A stretch of 5,539 nt of DNA from an uncultured Acetobacteraceae bacterium. GTDB taxonomy: Bacteria; Pseudomonadota; Alphaproteobacteria; Acetobacterales; Acetobacteraceae. A model generated the notes under the pieces. The model was not told where the DNA came from and made no database searches. It saw nothing but the letters and a program-made list of their open reading frames with translations. The DNA is taken from NCBI GenBank assembly GCA_903839965.1, contig CAIMEK010000549.1:1-5539 (forward strand). Direction: 5' to 3'. Shown piece by piece: positions 1 through 5,008 of this stretch (its first letter is position 1; each line of letters begins with the position of its first letter). Position numbers and translations under genes: made by a program.

Positions 1-2
1 CC

Positions 3-890
3 GCGGCCACCACGGCGGATCGCGCGGCGCGCGCGGCCGAAGCGACGCTGGCCGGCGCGCGCGAGCGCGTGGCGCGCCTGGAAGGCGAGGCGGCGCAGGC
101 CGAACTGGCCTGCACCATGATGGCCGAGCGCATCGCCGAACGCCTCGGCCCCTCCCCCGCCATGCCCAACCCGCCGGCCGAGATCGGCCCGGAAACCGAG
201 GACAACGCGCGGCGCAAGCTGGAGCGGCTGCAGCGCGACCGCGAGGAGATGGGCCCCGTCAACCTGCGCGCCGACGTCGAGGCCGAGGAAATCGGCCAGC
301 AGATCGACACCATCGTGCGCGAGCACGGCGAACTGACCACCGCCATCGCCAAGCTGCGCGGCTCGATCGGCCATCTCAACCGCGAGGGCCGCGAGCGGCT
401 GGCGGCGGTGTTCGAGATGGTGGACAAGCATTTCCGCGCCCTGTTCACCCGCATGTTCGGCGGCGGCGCGGCGCACCTGGCGCTGGTCGGCTCGGACGAC
501 CCGCTGCAGGCCGGGCTGGAAATCTTCGCCCAGCCGCCAGGCAAGAAGCTGGCCACGCTGTCGCTGCTGTCGGGCGGCGAGCAGGCGCTGACCGCGCTGT
601 CGCTGCTGTTCGCGGTGTTCCGCTGCAACCCCGCGCCGGTCTGCGTGCTCGACGAAGTCGACGCGCCGCTGGACGACGTCAACGTCGACCGGTTCTGCCT
701 GCTGCTGGAAGACATGGTGAACGAAACCGGCACCCGCTTCATCGTGGTGACCCACCACCACCTGACCATGGCACGGATGGACCGGCTGTACGGCGTGACC
801 ATGCAGGAACACGGCGTGTCGCGACTGCTCTCCGTTGACCTCTCCCGCGCCGCCGAAATGGTCGACCAGCCCCGCATGGCGGCGGAGTAA
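3..890 (+). CDS. smc: Chromosome segregation protein SMC, C-terminal part (5' end outside window)
   Basis: This is the end of the SMC ATPase, the DNA-organising core of the bacterial condensin complex, which works with ScpA and ScpB on the nucleoid. The frame is open from position 3 to the TAA at 888-890 (295 codons), so the start, Walker A head and hinge lie to the left. The first ~120 codons are Ala/Arg/Glu-rich coiled coil, containing the MGPVNLRA segment typical of alphaproteobacterial SMC. The C-terminal ATPase head follows: the ABC signature LSGGEQ at 567-584, Walker B with D-loop (VCVLDEVDAPLDD) at 639-677, and the H-loop VTHHH at 747-761. All head motifs are intact and I see no frameshift. 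The GTG at 69 is an internal valine codon, not a start. The gene converges on the glycosyltransferase gene across a hairpin-rich gap. Confidence 0.96.
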   Translation, partial: AATTADRAARAAEATLAGARERVARLEGEAAQAELACTMMAERIAERLGPSPAMPNPPAEIGPETEDNARRKLERLQRDREEMGPVNLRADVEAEEIGQQIDTIVREHGELTTAIAKLRGSIGHLNREGRERLAAVFEMVDKHFRALFTRMFGGGAAHLALVGSDDPLQAGLEIFAQPPGKKLATLSLLSGGEQALTALSLLFAVFRCNPAPVCVLDEVDAPLDDVNVDRFCLLLEDMVNETGTRFIVVTHHHLTMARMDRLYGVTMQEHGVSRLLSVDLSRAAEMVDQPRMAAE

Positions 891-896
891 GCAAGG

Positions 897-915
897 CCAG
901 GGGCTTCGCCCCTGG
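897..915 (+). terminator. Hairpin after smc (8-bp stem)
   Basis: CCAGGGGC (897-904) pairs perfectly with GCCCCTGG (908-915) around a TTC loop. It begins 6 nt after the smc stop codon, as a terminator would. No run of T follows, so intrinsic termination is likely but not certain. The hairpin is symmetrical and could act on either strand. Confidence 0.5.
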
Positions 916-921
916 ACCCCA

Positions 922-943
922 CCAAGGGCCGAGAGGCCCTTGG
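922..943 (+). terminator. Second hairpin after smc (9-bp stem, GNRA-type loop)
   Basis: CCAAGGGCC (922-930) pairs perfectly with GGCCCTTGG (935-943) and closes a GAGA loop, which on the + strand transcript is a stable GNRA tetraloop. A short T-rich stretch (GTTCGTTT, 949-956) follows. This makes it the best terminator candidate for smc transcripts in the gap. Confidence 0.55.
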
Positions 944-959
944 AACCCGTTCGTTTAGG

Positions 960-1025
960 GGGTCTTGGCGAGAGGGGGGTGAGGAGGGGCTTCGGCATCT
1001 CCTAGCCCCCCTCTCGTCAAGATCC
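960..1025. repeat. Central imperfect palindrome, about 24-nt arms
   Basis: Arms at 963-986 and 999-1022 are inverted copies that differ at three positions. Two of these still allow G-T wobble pairing. The loop is 12 nt (987-998), and the pairing extends a few bases outward to 960 and 1025. The arms carry the runs GAGAGGGGGG and CCCCCCTCTC. It would form a long stem in RNA from either strand. It lies at the midpoint between the two converging genes and could stop transcription both ways or be part of a mobile palindromic repeat. Confidence 0.6.
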
Positions 1026-1040
1026 TCCAAGTGATGGGGT

Positions 1041-1062
1041 CCAGGGGTCCACTGACCCCTGG
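1041..1062 (-). terminator. Hairpin downstream of the glycosyltransferase gene (9-bp stem)
   Basis: CCAGGGGTC (1041-1049) pairs perfectly with GACCCCTGG (1054-1062) around a 4-nt loop. It lies 35 nt past the glycosyltransferase stop on the - strand. Together with the weaker hairpin at 1068-1084 it probably ends transcription of the four-gene block. No clear T-run follows in the - direction. Confidence 0.5.
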
Positions 1063-1067
1063 CGGGT

Positions 1068-1084
1068 CCGGGACGGAGCCCTGG
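1068..1084 (-). terminator. Weaker hairpin just past the glycosyltransferase gene
   Basis: CCGGGAC (1068-1074) and GCCCTGG (1078-1084) form a 7-bp stem with one mismatch and one wobble around a 3-nt loop. It begins 13 nt after the stop codon of the - strand gene. Its outer bases belong to the terminal inverted repeat of the intergenic element. Confidence 0.35.
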
Positions 1085-1097
1085 CCTTCCTCCCTCC

Positions 1098-2135
1098 TCA
1101 TGTCCCGAGCGCTTCCGCGAACTTGCCGGCCTGGGTGGGCCAATCGGGGAGGGATTGGCCTTCGGTCCAGGCGGCGTCGGCCATGGCGTGGCGCAGGTCG
1201 GTGTCGAAGATCATGCGGCGCAGCGACTTCGACAGGGTTGCCTCGTCGCCTGGGGTGCAGGCCACGCCACTGAGCGGGGTCACCAGGTTGCCGGCGGCGC
1301 CGCCGGTGGTGACGGCGACCGGGATGCCGCGTTTCAGCGCTTCGGCAATTGCCATGCCATAGCCTTCCCAGTGGGTCGCCAGCGCGAACACGTCGGTGCC
1401 CTGCCAAAGCGACTCCAATGTGGCCGCGTCCGCTTCGCCGATGAAGGTCACCTGCTGGCCGATGACGAGGCTTTCGACCAGGGCGTGCAGAGACTTTGCG
1501 TATGCGGGGTCGCGCTGTTCGCTGCCGACGATGGTCAGGCGCCAGTCGAGGTCGAACAGCCTGGCGAGTGCGCGCAGCAGCAGGTCGTGGCCCTTGCGCG
1601 GGATCAGCGCGCCGACGCTGAGTACGGCGCAGTGTGGGCCGCCCGAGCCCGGGCTGCGCGGCGCGTCGGCGGTGCCGGGCGTCACCACGCTGATGCGCTG
1701 CCCTTCGACGCCGAAATCGGCGACGAGTCGTTCGGCGGTGAAGCTGCTGGTGGCGATCACCCGTGCGAGCCGTGGCAGCAGACTGCGCTCGGCCTCGCGT
1801 AGCGTGTCGCGGTCGGCCTCGCTGAAGCCGGTTTCCTGGACGGTGGGATGGTGGATCAGTCCGACCGTATAGCGCGCTGCCAGCATGTCGGCGCGATCGC
1901 GGAAGGCGGGCAGGCCGAGCCCGTCGATCACCGGCACCGTGTCGGTGGGAACGGCGTCGAAGGCGGCGCTGGCCGCAGCGTATGCGGTGGTATCGGCGAT
2001 CGGGTGGCGGCCGGCGAGTTCGACGGCGTGCGCGTCGTGGCCGGTCGCACGCAGCCCATCGAGGATTGCGCGGTCGTAGCCGTAGCCGCCGGACAACGCG
2101 TCCAGCGGCGCGGGCACCAGCAGCGACATCCGCAT
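1098..2135 (-). CDS. GT4-type glycosyltransferase (GT-B fold)
   Basis: The 345-residue protein is probably cytoplasmic and transfers a sugar from an activated donor to an unknown acceptor. The N-terminal half begins with a beta strand and a glycine-rich turn (SGGYGYDRA, about residues 15-23), like the acceptor side of GT-B enzymes. The second half starts with SVGALIPRKGHD (173-184), the usual GT4 lysine-containing segment. The donor-site EX7E motif is complete at E257 and E265 (HWEGYGMAIAEAL). There is no signal peptide or membrane segment. The ATG at 2135 overlaps the TGA of the pterin-synthase-like gene (TGATG). A GAGG ribosome-binding site lies about 10 nt upstream, inside that gene. A second ATG at 2129 is possible. 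As the last gene of a block that looks pterin- or pyrimidine-related, it may glycosylate that product. The acceptor is inferred only from context. Confidence 0.9.
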   Translation of the reverse strand: MRMSLLVPAPLDALSGGYGYDRAILDGLRATGHDAHAVELAGRHPIADTTAYAAASAAFDAVPTDTVPVIDGLGLPAFRDRADMLAARYTVGLIHHPTVQETGFSEADRDTLREAERSLLPRLARVIATSSFTAERLVADFGVEGQRISVVTPGTADAPRSPGSGGPHCAVLSVGALIPRKGHDLLLRALARLFDLDWRLTIVGSEQRDPAYAKSLHALVESLVIGQQVTFIGEADAATLESLWQGTDVFALATHWEGYGMAIAEALKRGIPVAVTTGGAAGNLVTPLSGVACTPGDEATLSKSLRRMIFDTDLRHAMADAAWTEGQSLPDWPTQAGKFAEALGT

Positions 2136-2533
2136 CAGAGCGGCGCCTCGTAGGCGGCCCAGGCCACCGGGCTTTCACGCAATGTCACTTTCAGTCCGGA
2201 AATTTTGCGCGCGTGTGGCCCGAGCGTGCCGGCGCGGCAGGCGGCGGCGAGCAGGGTGTGGATGTGCAGGGCCATGAATTCGGTGGTGGTGTTCTGGTCG
2301 GACAGCGCCGGCAGCTCGTCGAGGTTGTGGTAGTCCACCGTGTCGAGCACGCGGCGCAGTTCGGTCTTGGCCAGGCCGATGTCGATCAGCAGGTTGAGCG
2401 GATCGAGGGTGGGGGCGCGAAACTCCGCTTCGACGGCGTAGGTGGCGCCGTGCAGGCGCTGTGCGGGACCAAATTCGGCGCCGTGGAAGCTGTGCGCGAT
2501 CATGATGTGGTCGCAGACCGTCAGGCTGAACAT
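2135..2533 (-). CDS. Divergent 6-pyruvoyltetrahydropterin synthase / QueD-family protein
   Basis: The 132 residues match the length and layout of the PTPS/QueD T-fold family, whose members convert dihydroneopterin triphosphate to pterins or 7-deazapurine precursors. Family features present are H14 (IAHSF), the LHG segment with H28, the VDYHNLDEL segment at 66-74 (PTPS has DHxxLD), TTTEF with E85, and the late glutamate E120 (LRESPVAW), usually a pterin-anchoring residue. The family's third zinc histidine (second H of HGH) is A30. The catalytic cysteine before HGH is missing; GPAQR stands there. The aspartate-histidine pair is shifted to D-Y-H. Activity must therefore differ from standard PTPS or QueD. 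The start at 2533 lies 13 nt inside the end of the dehydrogenase gene. GGAA sits 7 nt upstream, and upstream codons in this frame offer no ATG or GTG nearby. The gene is coupled to the downstream glycosyltransferase by TGATG. Confidence 0.88.
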   Translation of the reverse strand: MFSLTVCDHIMIAHSFHGAEFGPAQRLHGATYAVEAEFRAPTLDPLNLLIDIGLAKTELRRVLDTVDYHNLDELPALSDQNTTTEFMALHIHTLLAAACRAGTLGPHARKISGLKVTLRESPVAWAAYEAPL

Positions 2534-3480
2534 GGCGTGGTTCCATAGGTGATCACGTGGCACAGCCCGCCGGCCAGCAGATCGGGCATGGCGGCGGGCA
2601 GGTCGGCGAACGGCGTCGGCGGCTCCAGCAGCGCGTCGAGCCGTTCGTCGGCGAGAAGTTCGAGCGCGAGCGCCAGGCGCTCGGCGTGCGTGCGACGGGG
2701 ACGCATGGCGGTGGCGACGCTGCCGACCTGGCTCGACAACAGGCGCAGGCGGCGGGCGTGGAACGCTTCGCCGAGCGGCACCGCCGGTGCGTTGGCGCCG
2801 AACCAGCTCGCCTCGACGATGCGCGCCTCGAAGCCGGCGCGATCGAGCGCGAGGCGCAATCCCGCTTCGGAGGCGGAGGCGTGCACCACCAGGTCCTGGT
2901 CGGCCGGGGCGTCGTCGGGGGCGGCAAACCGGCAGCCCAGGCGGGCGGCGAGCGGGGCACGGGCGGGGTTGATGTCGACCAGCGTGACGCAGGCCGCGGG
3001 GATGCGGGCGAGCAGCCAGGCCGTGAGCAGGCCGACCACGCCGGCGCCGATGACCAGGATGCGTTCGCCGGCCAGCGGGGCGGCGTCCCAGGCGATGTTG
3101 AGCGCGGTCTCCATGTTGGCGCCGAGTGCGGCGCGCGGCGTGGGCAGCGCGTCGGGCACCGGGATGCACATCGCGGCGGGCGCGAGGAACACATCCTGGT
3201 GGGGATGCAGCACGAACACCCGCGCGCCGTCGTCGGTCTGGCCGACCGCGCTGTAGCCGTATTTCACCGGGAACGGGAACGCCCCGCCCATCAGCGGCGC
3301 GCCCATGGCGGCGTACTGGCTGGGCGGCACGCGGCCGGCGAACACCAGCGCCTCGGTGCCGCGCGAAATGCCGCTGGCCAGCGTGCGCACGCGCCGTTGC
3401 CCGGGCGTGGGCGGCGGCAGCGCTTCGCTGCGGATTTCGCCGACGCCGGGCGCCACCGTCCAGAAGGCGTGCGCGTTCAT
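2521..3480 (-). CDS. Medium-chain dehydrogenase, BchC-like, without classical zinc ligands
   Basis: A 319-residue oxidoreductase of the medium-chain dehydrogenase/reductase (MDR) superfamily. The N-terminal part is the GroES-like catalytic domain, with LASGISRGTEALVFAGRVP (34-52). This strongly recalls the SGIS-GTE segment of BchC, the bacteriochlorophyllide dehydrogenase. A Rossmann domain follows with VIGAGVVGLL (143-152) and an acidic end to beta 2 (LVDINPAR, 167-174), which points to NAD(H) rather than NADP(H). The usual zinc ligands are not visible: CGxCxSD is replaced by SGISRGTE, GHE by KYGYSAVG (73-80), and there is no four-cysteine structural lobe. The start is ATG 3480, with GGAG 8 nt upstream, overlapping the preceding stop (ATGA). 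Nothing else here concerns photosynthesis, so a bacteriochlorophyll role is not supported. It more likely oxidises or reduces a side-chain alcohol or ketone of the pathway intermediate. Confidence 0.87.
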   Translation of the reverse strand: MNAHAFWTVAPGVGEIRSEALPPPTPGQRRVRTLASGISRGTEALVFAGRVPPSQYAAMGAPLMGGAFPFPVKYGYSAVGQTDDGARVFVLHPHQDVFLAPAAMCIPVPDALPTPRAALGANMETALNIAWDAAPLAGERILVIGAGVVGLLTAWLLARIPAACVTLVDINPARAPLAARLGCRFAAPDDAPADQDLVVHASASEAGLRLALDRAGFEARIVEASWFGANAPAVPLGEAFHARRLRLLSSQVGSVATAMRPRRTHAERLALALELLADERLDALLEPPTPFADLPAAMPDLLAGGLCHVITYGTTPCSA

Positions 3481-4235
3481 CGCCGGCGCTCCAGCGGAAT
3501 ATCGAACAGCAGGTCGTCGCCGAGCGTGTGCAGCGTCCAGTTCAGCCGCATGCCGTGTTCCGGACGGGCGACGCTGGGCAGGGTGAAGGCGGGAATGCCG
3601 GAGCCGAGCAGCAGCGGGGCGATGGTGACGTGCAGCCGGTCGAGGCACCCGGCGGCGAGGAAGCGCGACACGGTGATGCCGCCACCCTCGACATAGATGC
3701 GCCGCAGGCCGCGCGCCGCGAGCCTGGCGACGATGGCGGCGGCGTCGAGCCCCGCATCGCCGCGCGGCAGGCGCAGCAGTTCGGCCTCGCCGGCGCTCTC
3801 GCCGGGGGCGTCCTCGGCGCATAGCAGCAGCGTGGCGGGGCCGCCGTGGAACAACCGGTAGTGCGGCGCGAGCCGGCGTTCGGTGTCGATGACGACGCGT
3901 ACGGGCGAGGCGCCGGCGCAGTGGCGCGTGGTCAGCAGCGGATCGTCGGCGCGGACGGTGCCGGCGCCGACGACCACGGCGTCGAACAGGGCGCGCAGGC
4001 GGTGCGTATGCACCACGTCGGCCTCGCCGCTGATCCAGAACGAGTGGCCGCTGTCGGTGGCGATCCGCCCGTCCAGGCTTTGCGACAGCCGGCCGAGCAC
4101 GAACGGGCCGGGTGCGGCCTGGGCGGCGTCGAGCAATGCGCCATAGAGCGCAGCCGTGCGCCGGGCGGCGAGGTCGCCGGCGAGCAGCGCATTCCACACC
4201 CGGTCGCTGATCGGTTCCGATGCGATCCCGCGCAT
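3477..4235 (-). CDS. RibD C-terminal-domain reductase (stand-alone, DHFR-like fold)
   Basis: This 252-residue protein has the NADPH-dependent reductase domain of RibD (RibD_C, DHFR-like), which in riboflavin synthesis reduces the ribosyl group of an aminopyrimidine. Motifs in order are SLDGRIA (53-59), HRLRALFDAVVVGAGTV (78-94), RADDPLLTTR (95-104) and YVEGGG (181-186), the last usually contacting NADPH. The N-terminal deaminase domain of full RibD, with its zinc motifs, is absent. It is replaced by a ~43-residue helical leader. It is the first gene of the four-gene block and overlaps the dehydrogenase by ATGA. No Shine-Dalgarno sequence is evident before ATG 4235, and the start could be misplaced by a few codons. 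It could be a riboflavin enzyme, but its neighbours suggest a related pyrimidine or pterin substrate. The gene symbol ribD is withheld for that reason. Confidence 0.88.
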   Translation of the reverse strand: MRGIASEPISDRVWNALLAGDLAARRTAALYGALLDAAQAAPGPFVLGRLSQSLDGRIATDSGHSFWISGEADVVHTHRLRALFDAVVVGAGTVRADDPLLTTRHCAGASPVRVVIDTERRLAPHYRLFHGGPATLLLCAEDAPGESAGEAELLRLPRGDAGLDAAAIVARLAARGLRRIYVEGGGITVSRFLAAGCLDRLHVTIAPLLLGSGIPAFTLPSVARPEHGMRLNWTLHTLGDDLLFDIPLERRR

Positions 4236-4264
4236 GTCGGGCCGAGTATCACGCGCGCGCCGCA

Positions 4265-4296
4265 GCGGGTAGTGCCTTCGCGGTGACTACACCCGC
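4265..4296 (-). terminator. Weak hairpin spanning the FlgN-like stop codon
   Basis: GCGGGT (4265-4270) pairs with ACCCGC (4291-4296), and AGT (4271-4273) with ACT (4286-4288), after a 2-nt bulge. A further CC/GG pair (4275-4276 with 4282-4283) can form inside. The structure overlaps the TAG at 4287-4289 and has no T-run. It is the only candidate for ending the flagellar transcript before the next gene 51 nt away, and it is weak. Confidence 0.25.
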
Positions 4297-4694
4297 GCGC
4301 AGATGGCCAGCGCCGCCGGCGTGCGCGGTGCGGCGAGCGTTCCGGAGGCGCCGTAGTGGGGCACTTTGGCCGCATGCGCGCGCGCGGCCCGCCCGATCAC
4401 CGCGATCACCCGCCCTTGCGCCATCAGCCCGCATTCCAGCAGCCGCCGGTTTTCGGCCGCGAGCGTACGCAGGCGGCTGCCCAGCACGGTCAGAGTCGCG
4501 CGCATGGCGGGCGGCGCGCCGGACGCACCCATGGCGCCCTGGGCCCGCAGGAAGGCGCTGGTGGCGTCCTGCTTGGCCGCCAGCAAGGTGGTTGCCCCCG
4601 CCAGGTCGAGCGCCGCGAGCAGGCGGTTCTCGGCTTCCAGCAGGGTGGCGAGCGCGACGGCGGCGGCGGGCAGGTCGTCGGCTGTGGGCGTCAT
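4287..4694 (-). CDS. FlgN-like flagellar export chaperone family protein
   Basis: A small, alanine-rich, mainly helical protein of 135 residues. Two amphipathic helical stretches, LEAENRLLAALD (19-30) and LAAENRRLLE (78-87), and a tail with a conserved-looking tyrosine (HYGASG, 113-118), fit the loose pattern of FlgN-type proteins. In the cytoplasm FlgN holds the hook-associated proteins FlgK and FlgL for type III export. The start is ATG 4694: GGAGG lies 7 nt upstream and the ATG overlaps the stop of the rod-binding gene (ATGA). A longer start at 4736 lacks this support. Position at the end of a flgI-flgJ series agrees with a flagellar role. FlgN proteins are poorly conserved, so the assignment rests on helix pattern, size and context. 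FliT-like or an unnamed flagellar protein remains possible. Confidence 0.65.
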   Translation of the reverse strand: MTPTADDLPAAAVALATLLEAENRLLAALDLAGATTLLAAKQDATSAFLRAQGAMGASGAPPAMRATLTVLGSRLRTLAAENRRLLECGLMAQGRVIAVIGRAARAHAAKVPHYGASGTLAAPRTPAALAICARV

Positions 4695-5008
4695 TTCGAG
4701 GCCTCCGATTCCTGCAGGCGCAGCATCTGGCGCCACACCGGCATGGCGAGGCCCAGCCCGCCGTGTTCGGTCATCTTGCGGGCGATGGCATCGGTCAGGA
4801 ACGGCTTGAACGCCTGCTCGCCGGGGCCGCCGCCGAACGGGCCGGTGGAGCTGTCGATGGTGTCGAACATCGGCGCCAGCAGCTGCGACAGCGCCATCGC
4901 CTCGAAGTCCTGCGCGGCGCGCCAGGCGCGCGCGGCCTGCGGGCTGGCCAGCTCGGCGGGATCGGGCGCCGTCGCGGCGCTGGTGGGCGGCAGCAGCACG
5001 GGGGTCAT
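4691..5008 (-). CDS. flgJ: Rod-binding protein, FlgJ N-terminal type (no muramidase domain)
   Basis: The 105 residues correspond to the rod-binding domain of FlgJ, the periplasmic cap on which the flagellar rod assembles. Visible features are ARAWRAAQDFEAMALSQLL (26-44), the glycine-rich GPFGGGPGEQAFKPFLTDA (56-74) and KMTEHGGLGLA (78-88). FlgJ of enteric bacteria is about 310 residues and carries a C-terminal peptidoglycan hydrolase domain. Here the protein ends right after the rod-binding domain, as usual in alphaproteobacteria, where a separate hydrolase does that work. The clean TGA overlapping the next start argues against truncation. The ATG at 5008 overlaps the flgI stop (TGATG), with AGGTG 5 nt upstream. 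No signal peptide is seen, which fits export through the flagellar apparatus. Confidence 0.92.
   Translation of the reverse strand: MTPVLLPPTSAATAPDPAELASPQAARAWRAAQDFEAMALSQLLAPMFDTIDSSTGPFGGGPGEQAFKPFLTDAIARKMTEHGGLGLAMPVWRQMLRLQESEASK

Larger units (their letters stand above)
893..1088. repeat. Nested palindromic intergenic repeat with 10-nt terminal inverted repeats
   Basis: Nearly the whole gap between the convergent smc and glycosyltransferase genes is palindromic at several scales. Its ends are exact inverted repeats: AAGGCCAGGG at 893-902 and CCCTGGCCTT at 1079-1088. Inside these, CCCCTGGACCCC at 909-920 and its exact reverse complement GGGGTCCAGGGG at 1036-1047 form a second pair. 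A long imperfect palindrome sits in the centre at 960-1025. Five separate hairpins can be drawn. No open reading frame or transposase is present and I see no target-site duplication. Such G+C-rich hairpin units recur between genes in Acetobacteraceae as I remember them. Whether this is a mobile MITE-like element or an accumulation of terminator hairpins cannot be decided from one copy. Confidence 0.7.

Noticed and set aside
891..1097. CRISPR array or small RNA gene in the intergenic gap
   Set aside because: The repeats are inverted, not regularly spaced direct repeats, and no promoter-like elements for an sRNA are recognisable.
955..2178. Long open frame on the - strand overlapping the glycosyltransferase gene
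   Set aside because: Arg/Pro-rich translation with no recognisable motif; it is an out-of-frame reading of the glycosyltransferase gene in G+C-rich DNA.
2175..2546. Alternative ATG at 2546 for the PTPS-like gene
   Set aside because: It is in another frame and gives an Arg/His-rich sequence without family motifs; ATG 2533 is in frame with the conserved protein.
2521..3480. Dehydrogenase as bchC and evidence of a phototroph
   Set aside because: Only segment similarity is seen and no neighbouring gene belongs to bacteriochlorophyll synthesis.
2557..3696. Long + strand frame opposite the dehydrogenase and reductase genes
   Set aside because: Composition is typical of an antisense shadow (His/Gly/Arg/Gln-rich), with no motif or domain.
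2521..4197. Continuous open frame that looks like a fusion of an upstream protein with the dehydrogenase
   Set aside because: The first part is Arg/Ala-rich noise in a frame other than the RibD-type gene. The real dehydrogenase starts at 3480 with a good ribosome-binding site and the ATGA overlap.
4287..4736. Longer start (4736) for the FlgN-like gene
   Set aside because: It would overlap the rod-binding gene by 46 nt, whereas ATG 4694 has GGAGG at ideal spacing and an ATGA overlap.
4691..5008. FlgJ as a truncated pseudogene because the muramidase domain is missing
   Set aside because: Single-domain rod-binding proteins are normal in alphaproteobacteria, and the stop codon is neatly coupled to the next start.
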